Shown here piece after piece: positions 17,774 to 26,689 of a stretch of 64,000 bases of DNA; position 1 is the stretch's first letter, and every line of letters starts with the position of its first letter. The notes under the pieces are model-generated. The model made no database searches and was not told where the DNA came from. It worked only from the letters and a program-made list of their open reading frames with translations. The position numbers and the translations under genes are program-made. Source of the stretch: Bacteroidales bacterium. Lineage in GTDB: Bacteria > Bacteroidota > Bacteroidia > Bacteroidales > P3. The stretch spans positions 1 to 64,000 of the forward strand of contig JAFXAA010000016.1 in NCBI GenBank assembly GCA_017522105.1, written 5' to 3'.

Positions 17774-19099
17774 TTACGTTTCGATTTCTTCCTTGGCCTG
17801 CCCTGTGTTGAGGGTGGTGAGGATGGTTTCCTTGTATTTCAGCACCAGGTCGTCGCCGTGGCCGTTGAAGCGCAGCATCAGCATGACCGGGTCGAGGACC
17901 TGCTGCTTTTCAATATAGGTAGTGATCACGGACACGAGGAATGATTCCCGAATGTCCGAGCCACTGCCCGCGTTGCCAGCGTAGGCACCGCCCGGCATAC
18001 CGGCACCCAGCACGGAGGGGTTGAGCATCAGCGAGAAGAGTATTTCGCTGTTGGCCGCCGCCGAGGTGGAAAGCCTCTCCTTGGCATCGATTTCGTTCTT
18101 CAGTCGCTCGATTTTCCACTCCTTGGGAACCTTGGCATATTCCTCGATAGAATACTCCGAGAACAATGCTTTGTTGGCGTTCTCCACGCCACAAAGGGAG
18201 TCCTCTATCTCCTGCATGGCCTCTTCGATGGCCTGTTTCCGCTTGTTCTTGTCGGGGTATTCGTTTTCAGGGAAATGGTTTTCCCAATAATCGTCCGGGA
18301 TTTGAATGTGCCACATCAGCGTCATGGCGTTGGCGTAGCTCTTGGCCAGGAACTGCGGAATACGGTGGGCGATGTCAACCCAGCCGCTCTTCCATGCGGC
18401 ATCCCAATCGGGAATGCCGTAGTAGTCGTTATTGGAAAAATAGTTTCTGATGCGAGGGAAAGCGACAGGACGGCCTTTCAGCTTGCCTTGGATGTTCAAC
18501 AGGTCGAGTTCGAGGAAAGGATCGTCCTCGTCGAGCATACGGATAACCTCCGTGTCTTTCTCCGTTGGAAAGCCCTCGTCATAGTTGGGATAGACACACA
18601 GCCACTGCTTATCCTTGCTTATGCGGCAATGGCGGGCGTTACGGAGTATCAGCCGTACTATCTTGGTGCCGTCCTCGTTGAAGTAGAAGATGGGAAAACA
18701 GTTCCCAAACTTGAAGAGGTCGCGGAAAGCGTTGCTCATGTACTGCCGGAACTCGTAGGAGCGGAAGTAAAGCTGGATGTCTTTGTCCTGGCAGGGTGTC
18801 AGCTGCATCTCTCCGTTCTCGGAGTAGCCGCTGACATCCATCGGCACCACGCCCTGGCCGAAGGAAGTCCTCGATTTGAAGCCTATGGCCGTTGACAGTA
18901 CGCCTGTCTTGCCGATGACGCGCACGGCCTCGTCGGGATAGCGGTTGTCAGGCCCCCAGCATACAAATTCCTTTTCCTTGAAAGAAAAGGTTTCCTTCGG
19001 GTCTTCGGCCACCTTGCTTTTGCCCTTGATGGTCGTAGCGAAAATCATGTCGCTCGACATCATCACCGGCAGCCCTTTGTTGTTAAATACTATCTCCAT
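17774..19099 (-). CDS. phage portal protein
   Basis: The portal is the ring at the packaging vertex. The 441-residue sequence starts with a motif typical of Bacteroidota phage portals (WGPDNRYPDEAVRVIGKTGVL, near residues 48-68) and continues with an FKSRTSFGQG strand. A helical region around 300-350 ends with a Ser-Thr-Ser-Ala-Ala-Ala-Asn run. The start overlaps the small membrane gene by 17 bases. Confidence 0.75.
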   Translation of the reverse strand: MEIVFNNKGLPVMMSSDMIFATTIKGKSKVAEDPKETFSFKEKEFVCWGPDNRYPDEAVRVIGKTGVLSTAIGFKSRTSFGQGVVPMDVSGYSENGEMQLTPCQDKDIQLYFRSYEFRQYMSNAFRDLFKFGNCFPIFYFNEDGTKIVRLILRNARHCRISKDKQWLCVYPNYDEGFPTEKDTEVIRMLDEDDPFLELDLLNIQGKLKGRPVAFPRIRNYFSNNDYYGIPDWDAAWKSGWVDIAHRIPQFLAKSYANAMTLMWHIQIPDDYWENHFPENEYPDKNKRKQAIEEAMQEIEDSLCGVENANKALFSEYSIEEYAKVPKEWKIERLKNEIDAKERLSTSAAANSEILFSLMLNPSVLGAGMPGGAYAGNAGSGSDIRESFLVSVITTYIEKQQVLDPVMLMLRFNGHGDDLVLKYKETILTTLNTGQAKEEIET

Positions 19100-19337
19100 T
19101 GTTCGCCTTTCTCTCTTGGTCTATATACTTCTTAATCTTGTAGTTTACATAGCTGTCGAGGCCCAGCAACGAGCCAGCCAGCACAAACATTTCACCGGCA
19201 GCGCCAAGCACTGTGCCGCTGATTTCACCTTTCGGCTCGATGTACATAGCCACAAACAGCATGGCCACGCCGCACAGTGCGATTGTGGCTCCGAGCCAGA
19301 AGCGGCGGGTGTCTATTGATTCTTTTTCTTTTGCCAT
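19083..19337 (-). CDS. small two-helix membrane protein, holin candidate
   Basis: This 84-residue protein has two hydrophobic segments (about 14-30 and 42-58) with charged ends, the size and layout of class II holins. No other holin is seen near the endolysin, which lies 13 kb away, so the role is inferred. It has its own TATCTTTG promoter box at 19356-19363. Confidence 0.5.
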   Translation of the reverse strand: MAKEKESIDTRRFWLGATIALCGVAMLFVAMYIEPKGEISGTVLGAAGEMFVLAGSLLGLDSYVNYKIKKYIDQERKANNGDSI

Positions 19338-19355
19338 AACCTTGTTATTTTTTCA

Positions 19356-19363
19356 CAAAGATA
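19356..19363 (-). promoter_or_regulatory. Bacteroidetes -7 box for the holin-candidate/portal unit
   Basis: TATCTTTG on the minus strand lies 18 bases upstream of the ATG at 19337 in the gap before the tape measure gene's end. Confidence 0.6.
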
Positions 19364-19391
19364 CAATGAGGGGATAATCCGAGAGGGGACA

Positions 19392-22300
19392 CTACAACAT
19401 GGCGTGTTCGCGCAGGAACTTTTCGTTATTCTCAAAGTCTTCCATTGTCTGACGGCTGATGACGGCCTGTCTGTTGCGTGGGTCTTTCTCATACTTCACC
19501 AGCTCGGCCATGAGTTTCACCAGCTCGTGGCTGTCGGTACCTACGGAGGCTGCTGTCGGGTGTTCCCAGACGGCGGCGGCCGACTGCTGAGTCATGCCGT
19601 GGCTTCGGCCTATCTGCCCGGCTGCAGCCGTGGCCGCTGGCATATCGAGCGCCGCCATGGGGATGCTGGATAGGGCGCGACGGTTGCCCCGCTGGTAGGC
19701 TTCGAGTGCTGAGATCATCGGAGCCGCCTGCGGGTCTTTCAAAAGCTGGTTAGAGGCCACCCATTCGGGGCCAGCCTCACCGGCTTTGTAAACCGTTTCG
19801 CGCTCCACATAGCCACCCTTTGCGTATGGCTTTGGCTCGTTATATATGGCGGCGATTTGCAGGGCAGTGTTGGCTGCAACAAGTGCTGTCTCTGCTATAT
19901 GTTGGGCCACGGTTCCCTTGCTCTCCCACACGCGGAGGATAGCCAGGGCGGCCGATATCGTTGCTTCGGATATGGAGTAGGCTTTGTTTCTCTCCCATAT
20001 CTCCGCATTAAGTTCGTCCTCCCTCTTCTTATAGTCCTCATCAAGCTGCTCTTTCTGCTCGTTGTATTCCTCCTCTGAAATCAGCCCCTGCTCCAGCTGG
20101 TCATCCAGCAGCTTAACGCTGTTTTCCTTCTCTTCTTCCAGCTCCTGGATGCGGCTTTGTGCCATGTTGTTAAGCAAGGTGTTGAGGTTGCCCCATATTT
20201 CCATGGCCGCGCTGGAGAACTTTTCAATGCCGACAATCCAGCGGTCGATAGCCTTGCCGAAGGCATCCTTTTTCGCCGCGTCTTGTGCTTCCTTATTGAG
20301 CCGGTCAAGCTCCTCTTTTTCCTTCTTGATGCCTTTGGCATTGGCTTCGTGCTCCTCTATTTGCCTGTCGAGGTCGTTAATCAGTTGCTCGTTATAGTCA
20401 TTCTCGGCATCGGCTGTGTCGATGGCACTGTTTCGTTGCTCTGTCAGTCTTTGAAGCACTTCTGCTTCTGCCTCGCCGCGTTGCCGGATGTCTTGCTCCT
20501 GCTCCTCGTATTTCGCGCTGATGCTTTCGAGGGCGCGGCCATACTGCTCGAAGGCTTTTTCATCGAATAGCCATCCGTAGCCTTTGCCGCGCATTTCCTC
20601 AACCTTGCCCTGTGTCGCTTCGCTCCACTGGCTCTCATCGTTGTAGAGAGGCTTGGATTTCTGCTTCTTTTTGTCGGTGATGCCATGATACACGTTATTG
20701 GAGAACTCGCGGCGCAGCTGCTGGTAGGCTACTATGGTTGCCCGGATGGCGGCGAGATTGTCTTTGTTTTCTTGGATTTCTTTCTTCAGGGCGTTAATGA
20801 CAGCCTCATCCTTGGCCACGGCGAGTTTCTTTTCCAGCCGCTTAATCTCTTCCTCCTCGATATGGCGGGCATCCTCTTCGGCGGCGGCAATACTGTCATC
20901 TATGGCCCTGATTTGTTCCAGCAACTTACGCTCGGCCTCCTCTATCTTGTTGAGGTATTCGTTATCATTGGAGCCTTTGAGCTGCCGTCTCATTTTCTCC
21001 AATTCTTCTCTTTGCTTCTTGATGTACTGTGAAATCTTGGAGCGTTCCATGGCCGCCGCCGCCGCATTCACCTGGTCGATGAGTTTTTGCTTTTGCTCCT
21101 CTGTAGCACCGACAGACTCCTCAATGTCTTTAATCATCTGGTCGCGTTTGTTGCGGATTTCGTCGCGCAGCTTCAGCAACCCGGATTCGGCCTTGGTGTT
21201 GAAGTCCGCAATCATACGCAATGCACGTTCTTTGACGTGTTCCCATTTCTTTACCTCTTTTTCGTCGAAGCCGTCGGGAGTGGTTACAGGTTTTTTTGTT
21301 TTGTTTTTGGGTTCTTTCTTTATGGCTGCCTCTAAAGCAGCTTGGTACCTGTAGAGGTATATTAGGTTTTCTTTCGCGTTCCTTGCGGTCTCCTGAGCGC
21401 TCTCTGTCTGTATGTCCTTGTTATCCTCCCAAAGTTTCTTTTGTAGTTTGATGGTGTTGTTGAGTGACTGCAATTCATGTTGTAATTCTTCCAAGGATTT
21501 TCCGTCAAAATCAAATTCATCTTTTTTTGATGGCTTCAGCGCGGCTTTAAACTCATTGACCGTTCTCTCAGTATTCTTATATTTATTCTCCAATTCCTCT
21601 AGTTCCCTTTCTGGAACCATACCCATATACACACCCTCTCCAGCCTCCGTTGAACTTTGTTGGTAATAATGAAATGTCGCCCCTATATCCTTGAGTCTTT
21701 TATTGATATTCTCCAACGCTTTGTCCGCAGATATAGCCCCATCCGTTATACTCTGTAATTCTTCACCAATAATCTCCTGCGCCCGACCCATTACTGACGA
21801 AGATAGACTTCCTCCGCCTGTTCCTTCAAGACCTTTCATTAAATTTCTCAAAGTGCTTGCCGTCTTCTCACCAAGCTCTCCGTACGCTTCGGCTGTCTTC
21901 TCAGCATACACCCTGTCGAATGCACTCTGTCTGGCTGCTTTCGAGAGGTCTTTGTAGGCGGCCTCAATGTTGCGGATGGCTCCTGTCTCGTCCTCATGCA
22001 GGGCAATAATCTCCGGATATTCCTGCTTCAACTGGTTCAATGCAGAAAGATACTCGGAACTTCCTTCTTTTGCATCCCGCAGTTGGTCCACAAGGACTTT
22101 TACCTTGCCTTCCGCCTCACCGGCGGCACGGCCAGCCTCTTTGATGGACTGACTCAGCTTCCATGCGGAGCTATTCTTTACAATGCTGACCGTTAGGGCA
22201 GCGATTGTGGTCAATGCCGTGATAACAAGGCCCCACGGTGTGGAGGCAAAGGCTGCTTTCTGCGCCTTTACTGCCGCCGTGTGGGCCTCGGTTGCTACGG

Positions 22301-23966
22301 TAGCCTGTTTTGTTTTCAATGTTTCCAGGTCTCTCACCCTCTCCTGTGCAAGCATCTTTCTGGTCAGGCCGTCGTAGTCGTACATCTCCACCTTCATCGT
22401 GGCGGTTTTCTTCTCCTCGGCAAGTTCAGCTTTCAACACCGCCAGACGTTCTTTCTCCTCGGCAGCGGTCTTTTTCAGCATCTTGGCCGTCAGCACGTCT
22501 TCGTGGTGAGCCTTTAGTTTCTTGATGCCGAGCATAGAGGTGAGCGTCTTGATGAGTTTGCCGTCGGCTGCAAGATTCAGCAGCTTCACGCGCGCCCAAT
22601 TCGCCATGAGGGCGATGAGTCCGGGCAGGATGGCCTTATTCTCCTTAACAAGCTGCACGAAGCCAGCCACGCCCTTCATCAGGACGGTGCCGGACTTTTG
22701 TAGGTGGATAAGTACAGGGTAAAGCTCGTTTCCGAGTTCGATGCGTACCTCTTCAAAGCGTTTCTTCGCTTTCTCGGCCTTGGCTTGCATCGTCTCGTTC
22801 TTTGTGTTAAACTCGTTGATAACGCTGTTTCCGGTGGTCAGTTCCCGGTTGGCGATAGCTTGTGCCTCGGACACTTTGTCGAGGCTGCTGGCCATGGAAG
22901 AGATAGCTGCTGCCGCGCGTTGGCCGTCGAGGCCCATATCCTTGAACACCGGCACGAGGGCGGTGTAACCGCCCATCTCGTTGAAGCCTTCCAGCACTTT
23001 CTTGATGGCGGCGTTCATATCCGTTTCCATGAGCTGCTTAAACTCTTCCAGCGGCATCTTCGCGGCGCGGACAAACTCCTGAGGCTTCTTAATCATCTGG
23101 CCGATGAGGCGTTGGAAAGCCGTAGCCGACATTTCGAGCTTCTGCATATCCTGATCTAACGCGGAAGCGTAGCCCAGGATTTGGTCGGCTGACAGTCCGG
23201 CTTGTGTCGCCACGCCGCCGAGTCGGCCGAGGAACTCCACCAGGTAGTTCTCGTTAGCCGTGGAGGACTGTCCCAGCATGTTGATAGCCGAGCCAATGGC
23301 CAGCATCTGCTTCTCGATGTCGCCGCTGTTCTCTGCCAGCTGGTGTGTGCTTTTAGCGTACACCTCCGACAGCTTGCCAATGGTCACCATAGCGCCGTCG
23401 CCCAGCACGTCGCCCAGGGCGATATTGATTTTGTCGGCTGCCGACACGAAGCCCGCCACGGCCTCCTCGCTGTTGATACCGAGCTTACCAGCCTCGTATG
23501 CCAGCTTATTCAGTTCCTCGCGGCTGGTCCTGGTATCTATCTTTTTGAAAGCCTCGTTGAGCTTTTCCACTTGCTCATGGGTGAGGCCGGTGGTCTTCAT
23601 CACGTCGGCATAGATATCATCGAGGGCGGCGGCATCCTTGGCGAGGTCTTTCACCTTGCCAATGCCGAGGTCAATCATCTGTAAGGCAGACTGAAAGCCC
23701 ATCAGGACGTTGGCGGCCTCGGCGACGCGCTCCGTCGTGCTCTTCCACTCCTGGTTGAGGCTGTGAGTCGCCGCCCGCTGCTGATGGATGATATTCTCGA
23801 TTTCGCGGATTTTCAACCCTGTCTGCACATATTCCTCCGTGCCGATAGTCAACTGTTTCTGTTGATTTTTCAACTTTTTCAGTTCAGCTTCGAGGCTGGC
23901 GAGGGTGCTTTTTATCTCCGTGCCGTTGATATAGACGGTAACTTTTCGGTTGAGGTTTTTAGCCAT
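19392..23966 (-). CDS. phage tail tape measure protein
   Basis: At 1524 residues this is the longest phage gene; its length sets tail length. The N-terminal part (about 85-350) is a TP901-type tape measure core, with blocks such as DDIYADVMKTTGLTHEQVE and LAYEAGKLGINSEEAVAGF. Hydrophobic stretches follow near 430-455 and 580-600. Long Lys/Glu-rich coiled coils fill about 740-1330. The DNA around 21300-21900 is unusually A+T-rich, which hints at exchange of an internal segment. Confidence 0.9.
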   Translation of the reverse strand: MAKNLNRKVTVYINGTEIKSTLASLEAELKKLKNQQKQLTIGTEEYVQTGLKIREIENIIHQQRAATHSLNQEWKSTTERVAEAANVLMGFQSALQMIDLGIGKVKDLAKDAAALDDIYADVMKTTGLTHEQVEKLNEAFKKIDTRTSREELNKLAYEAGKLGINSEEAVAGFVSAADKINIALGDVLGDGAMVTIGKLSEVYAKSTHQLAENSGDIEKQMLAIGSAINMLGQSSTANENYLVEFLGRLGGVATQAGLSADQILGYASALDQDMQKLEMSATAFQRLIGQMIKKPQEFVRAAKMPLEEFKQLMETDMNAAIKKVLEGFNEMGGYTALVPVFKDMGLDGQRAAAAISSMASSLDKVSEAQAIANRELTTGNSVINEFNTKNETMQAKAEKAKKRFEEVRIELGNELYPVLIHLQKSGTVLMKGVAGFVQLVKENKAILPGLIALMANWARVKLLNLAADGKLIKTLTSMLGIKKLKAHHEDVLTAKMLKKTAAEEKERLAVLKAELAEEKKTATMKVEMYDYDGLTRKMLAQERVRDLETLKTKQATVATEAHTAAVKAQKAAFASTPWGLVITALTTIAALTVSIVKNSSAWKLSQSIKEAGRAAGEAEGKVKVLVDQLRDAKEGSSEYLSALNQLKQEYPEIIALHEDETGAIRNIEAAYKDLSKAARQSAFDRVYAEKTAEAYGELGEKTASTLRNLMKGLEGTGGGSLSSSVMGRAQEIIGEELQSITDGAISADKALENINKRLKDIGATFHYYQQSSTEAGEGVYMGMVPERELEELENKYKNTERTVNEFKAALKPSKKDEFDFDGKSLEELQHELQSLNNTIKLQKKLWEDNKDIQTESAQETARNAKENLIYLYRYQAALEAAIKKEPKNKTKKPVTTPDGFDEKEVKKWEHVKERALRMIADFNTKAESGLLKLRDEIRNKRDQMIKDIEESVGATEEQKQKLIDQVNAAAAAMERSKISQYIKKQREELEKMRRQLKGSNDNEYLNKIEEAERKLLEQIRAIDDSIAAAEEDARHIEEEEIKRLEKKLAVAKDEAVINALKKEIQENKDNLAAIRATIVAYQQLRREFSNNVYHGITDKKKQKSKPLYNDESQWSEATQGKVEEMRGKGYGWLFDEKAFEQYGRALESISAKYEEQEQDIRQRGEAEAEVLQRLTEQRNSAIDTADAENDYNEQLINDLDRQIEEHEANAKGIKKEKEELDRLNKEAQDAAKKDAFGKAIDRWIVGIEKFSSAAMEIWGNLNTLLNNMAQSRIQELEEEKENSVKLLDDQLEQGLISEEEYNEQKEQLDEDYKKREDELNAEIWERNKAYSISEATISAALAILRVWESKGTVAQHIAETALVAANTALQIAAIYNEPKPYAKGGYVERETVYKAGEAGPEWVASNQLLKDPQAAPMISALEAYQRGNRRALSSIPMAALDMPAATAAAGQIGRSHGMTQQSAAAVWEHPTAASVGTDSHELVKLMAELVKYEKDPRNRQAVISRQTMEDFENNEKFLREHAML

Positions 23967-23984
23967 AATTCATTATATTTACTG

Positions 23985-23992
23985 CAAAGATA
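23985..23992 (-). promoter_or_regulatory. Bacteroidetes -7 box for the tape measure gene
   Basis: TATCTTTG on the minus strand lies 18 bases before the ATG at 23966. Confidence 0.6.
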
Positions 23993-24043
23993 CCATCAAT
24001 GCCCCCACCCCATGGGGACACAAAAATTGAAAAAAATTAAATC

Positions 24044-24078
24044 AAATTTGGTGTATTCAATTTTTTTTCGTATCTTTG
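24044..24078 (+). promoter_or_regulatory. promoter with operator half-site for the pentapeptide gene
   Basis: The sequence AAATTTGGTGTAT (24044-24056) followed 14 bases later by TATCTTTG (24071-24078) repeats the right half of the palindrome and the -7 box at 33601-33642 with identical spacing. The left half (ATACACC there) is degenerate here. The -7 box ends only eight bases before the ATG, so the leader is very short. Confidence 0.65.
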
Positions 24079-24086
24079 CAGTCGAA

Positions 24087-24428
24087 ATGATAGAGATAAG
24101 AAACATACACGGCCAGCTGCTACACCGCCTCGACGGCGCGGACAGTCTGGCGTGTGTCTATCTCGATAGCTTGGACTTGCGAGGTGCCTCTTTGGCAGGG
24201 GCAGACCTCTCCGAAGCTTACCTTGGCTTCTGTGACCTCTCCGGGGCTGATTTCCGGGGTGCTGATTTAAGCTCTGCGAGGATAGAGGGCTGTGTGGTGA
24301 GTGGCACCGATTTCTCCGGCGCTGACCTCTCTGGAGCCGACATAGACAGTACGACAGACATAGCCACGGATGCCGTCACCGATGACGAAACGCTGCTGCC
24401 GTCGGCTCATCGTCCGGCATACATGTAA
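24087..24428 (+). CDS. pentapeptide-repeat protein
   Basis: This 113-residue protein has about 14 consecutive A(D/N)LXX-type pentapeptides between residues 15 and 85 (for example LRGASLAGADLSEAYL), which form a quadrilateral beta helix. Such proteins can mimic DNA and protect gyrase, but the target here is unknown. It runs against the surrounding leftward phage genes, has its own promoter and terminator, and is therefore a typical moron (accessory cargo expressed in the lysogen). The start at 24087 follows directly on the promoter. Confidence 0.8.
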   Translation: MIEIRNIHGQLLHRLDGADSLACVYLDSLDLRGASLAGADLSEAYLGFCDLSGADFRGADLSSARIEGCVVSGTDFSGADLSGADIDSTTDIATDAVTDDETLLPSAHRPAYM

Positions 24429-24430
24429 GA

Positions 24431-24466
24431 GAGAAGGCCGCCCATCAGGACGGCCCTCTCGTTTTT
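24431..24466 (+). terminator. terminator of the pentapeptide gene
   Basis: Arms GAGAAGGCCG and CGGCCCTCTC form a hairpin followed by GTTTTT, just after the stop codon. Confidence 0.75.
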
Positions 24467-24840
24467 CAACGCTTAAACTTCGTCTTTTTGTACGTCTGGA
24501 ACAGGCGGCGGTCATCGTCTGTTATCTCTGCCGACGGAGGGAACAGACGGAAGCCGATAAACGCGCCGCCGTAGGGGACGCATTTCATGACAGCCCGGAA
24601 GGGGAACTTGCCGCGCATACTCCCCACCTGGTCGATGATTTTCTTCGAGCTGGTGAGGAAAGCGGACTCCGTTCCGTCGGGCATTGTCACGGCGATAAGC
24701 TGGCGGCTTCCGTTGCTGGTCTGCCTCTCTTCCATGCCTTTGTAGATGACAACACTATTCACCACGTCGTCGATGGAGCAAAACTCCACGTCGAACATGT
24801 CTTTTGTAGTGTTGTCATCCGCAAAGTCGTACATGGTCAT
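24466..24840 (-). CDS. phage protein, unknown
   Basis: A 124-residue protein with no recognised domain; the middle has alternating beta-type hydrophobics. Its start overlaps the stop of the 143-residue gene upstream (ATGA), so the two are translated together, downstream of the retroelement reverse transcriptase and upstream of the tape measure gene. That position is where tail assembly chaperones are often encoded. Confidence 0.55.
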   Translation of the reverse strand: MTMYDFADDNTTKDMFDVEFCSIDDVVNSVVIYKGMEERQTSNGSRQLIAVTMPDGTESAFLTSSKKIIDQVGSMRGKFPFRAVMKCVPYGGAFIGFRLFPPSAEITDDDRRLFQTYKKTKFKR

Positions 24841-25268
24841 AGTGTGTTGGGGATTCCGTATTCGGCGCAGTCGCGTTCCACCATAGCCTTGATGGCCATG
24901 CGGTCGGCGAGGAAGGCGAGGTAGCCTTCCTTGGCCGATGCCGGCAGCAGCTCCTCGTTGGCGGCGTTGTAGTCGTTGACCAGCTTTTGCTCCACGTCGG
25001 TGGGGTACTTGTGCGTCAGCAATGTCTCGATGATGTGATTCTGCGTCTTCGGCGCGGTCATCACCAGCGAGTTGTGGCGGTACTTGGTCACCGTAGCGGT
25101 GTGGGGTTCCTCTTCCTCTTCGGCGGGGTCCACAGTCACCTCTTCGGTGAAGGACTCCGTGCCGTAGTTGTAGATGAAACCGCCCTTGCCGTCGTTGAGG
25201 TCGGCAATGGTCTCGGGCATGGTGTCGGACACCAGCCCTTCATGCAGATTGATGATGTTTTTTTCCAT
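24837..25268 (-). CDS. phage protein, unknown, downstream of the reverse transcriptase
   Basis: A 143-residue protein with an acidic stretch (DPAEEEEE near 47-54). It overlaps the end of the reverse transcriptase gene by 29 bases. It does not look like the small basic helical accessory protein (Avd) of diversity-generating retroelements. It may instead belong to the tail block. Confidence 0.5.
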   Translation of the reverse strand: MEKNIINLHEGLVSDTMPETIADLNDGKGGFIYNYGTESFTEEVTVDPAEEEEEPHTATVTKYRHNSLVMTAPKTQNHIIETLLTHKYPTDVEQKLVNDYNAANEELLPASAKEGYLAFLADRMAIKAMVERDCAEYGIPNTL

Positions 25269-26325
25269 TGTTTAATAAGATTTTGTTAATGATTGATTCC
25301 TTGTGTTGTGGGCTGCAATGAGTCAGCCAGCCGTACTCCGAAGGGTAGGCGTGTTTGATGTCGGCTTCACACTGCAGGTCGTACATCTTGCGAGTACGTT
25401 TCAGCTTCTCGTAGAAGCGGTAGAGTATGGTCTTGCGCAGCCTTATGTCGTGCGGGGAGATACGGAAGCCGACGTGGTCGAGGTCGCGGGCGGCGAGGGG
25501 GAACACTTGCCAATTGGGGTTTATCTCCAAGTGATCATGTGTTGCCAGGTGCAACGCCGCCCTGGTGAAAATCTCATGCAGCCGGGCTTTGTCGTTACCC
25601 AGAATGACGATGTTGTCCATATAGACATAGAGATAATGGACGTGCAGCATCTCCAACAGGAAATGCTCGAAGTCGGTGAGGTTGAAATTGCCGTACATCT
25701 GGCTTGTGTAGCGGCCTATCGGCACACCCACCGGCAGGCCGTTACAGTCGACAATCAAGTCCATTATGCGCAGCATTTTCGGGTCGCCGATTTTCCGGCG
25801 ATACTTCCATTTCAGCCTGTCGTGGTCAACATTGTCATAATACTTATGGATATCCATTATAAGGGCGTAGCGAGTCCCTTCCGGGTCGCGCTGGATGGCG
25901 GCCACGATGTCATTCATGCAGCCGTGGATGCCGCGCCCTTTGATGCAGGAATAGGTATGGGCTATAAACGTCTGCATCAAGATAGGCTCCACAACGCTCA
26001 CCACGCAATGGTCAATGATACGGTCGGGGTCGTATGGCGGTATCTGCAATATACGCTCCTTCGGCTCAAAGATTCTGCGCTTGCGCAGTGGCCCAGGCAC
26101 ATACTTCTCATCATGCAGCAACCAATAGAGCCGGTCGACATTCTCCGAAAAATTCTCGTTGAACTTGATGACGGCCTTATTGCGGTGCTTGCGCTGCTGT
26201 GAGCGGTGTATGCAATGCAGAAGATTGTCCTGGTCGTACAGGTACTGATAGATATGGCGCACCCTCTTCGTCTTCTCGTAGAAGAAGCCGCAATCTTCAA
26301 AGTCACTGTACATATAATTGGCCAT
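25240..26325 (-). CDS. diversity-generating retroelement reverse transcriptase
   Basis: The 361-residue enzyme is a DGR-type reverse transcriptase. It copies the template RNA into cDNA while misincorporating opposite adenines. Visible motifs are RILQIPPYDPDRIIDHCVV (finger region), motif A MDIHKYYDNVDH with catalytic Asp158, the DGR-type GVPIGRYTSQMYGN, and motif C at 235-238, which reads YMDN instead of YxDD: Asp237 is kept but the second Asp is Asn238. The gene starts 128 bases after the template repeat in the order variable protein, template, reverse transcriptase. It could not be a group II intron protein: no maturase or endonuclease domain is present. Confidence 0.93.
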   Translation of the reverse strand: MANYMYSDFEDCGFFYEKTKRVRHIYQYLYDQDNLLHCIHRSQQRKHRNKAVIKFNENFSENVDRLYWLLHDEKYVPGPLRKRRIFEPKERILQIPPYDPDRIIDHCVVSVVEPILMQTFIAHTYSCIKGRGIHGCMNDIVAAIQRDPEGTRYALIMDIHKYYDNVDHDRLKWKYRRKIGDPKMLRIMDLIVDCNGLPVGVPIGRYTSQMYGNFNLTDFEHFLLEMLHVHYLYVYMDNIVILGNDKARLHEIFTRAALHLATHDHLEINPNWQVFPLAARDLDHVGFRISPHDIRLRKTILYRFYEKLKRTRKMYDLQCEADIKHAYPSEYGWLTHCSPQHKESIINKILLNNGKKHHQSA

Positions 26326-26453
26326 ACTCTGTTTTTGTGCCGAATATTTTTTGAGGTGCCTTGCCTATAGCTACTACAACTCTTTATATTCTATTTTATC
26401 TGTTTCACCAAGGGGTGAGGTTGCACCCACATAAATATTTATTTCACATCTTA

Positions 26454-26577
26454 TCGGTATAGGCGGGCCCCGATGTTCGCATTCGAATTCGCGGGACGGT
26501 TATTCGCATTCAGATAGCCGAAGCCCGCATTCGCTCCGTTATTCGCATTACCACCGAGCAAAGCAGCGAACCAGCCC
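26454..26577 (-). repeat. DGR template repeat (TR)
   Basis: This 124-base segment, read on the minus strand, matches the 3' end of the variable protein gene (26696-26819). There are 21 differences; 20 fall on template adenines (11 A to G, 5 A to C, 4 A to T) out of 26 adenines in the template. The single other change (26562 against 26804) is a silent T to C near the 5' edge. The template is rich in AAY codons, which allow the widest amino acid range when mutated. Confidence 0.95.
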
Positions 26578-26640
26578 CTTGTGGGTGTAACCTTTGTTTT
26601 CATTTTTCGTTCTACTTTGATTCTCGAAAGCGGAAGGGTG

Positions 26641-26657
26641 GCGGCGCCGCGCGCCGC
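26641..26657 (-). other. GC-rich hairpin between variable and template repeats
   Basis: Arms GCGGCGC and GCGCCGC surround CGC. The hairpin lies about 40 bases downstream of the end of the variable repeat on the minus strand. Some retroelements of this class need a hairpin or cruciform just after the variable repeat for efficient homing; whether this one serves so is inferred. Confidence 0.5.
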
Positions 26658-26689
26658 GCACCGCATTCCGCATAGCTTCGCCTCGTGTC

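Noticed and set aside
25240-26325. Group II intron or retron reverse transcriptase
   Set aside because: No maturase/endonuclease domain, no intron RNA ends, no msr/msd; the adjacent adenine-mutated repeat pair identifies a DGR.
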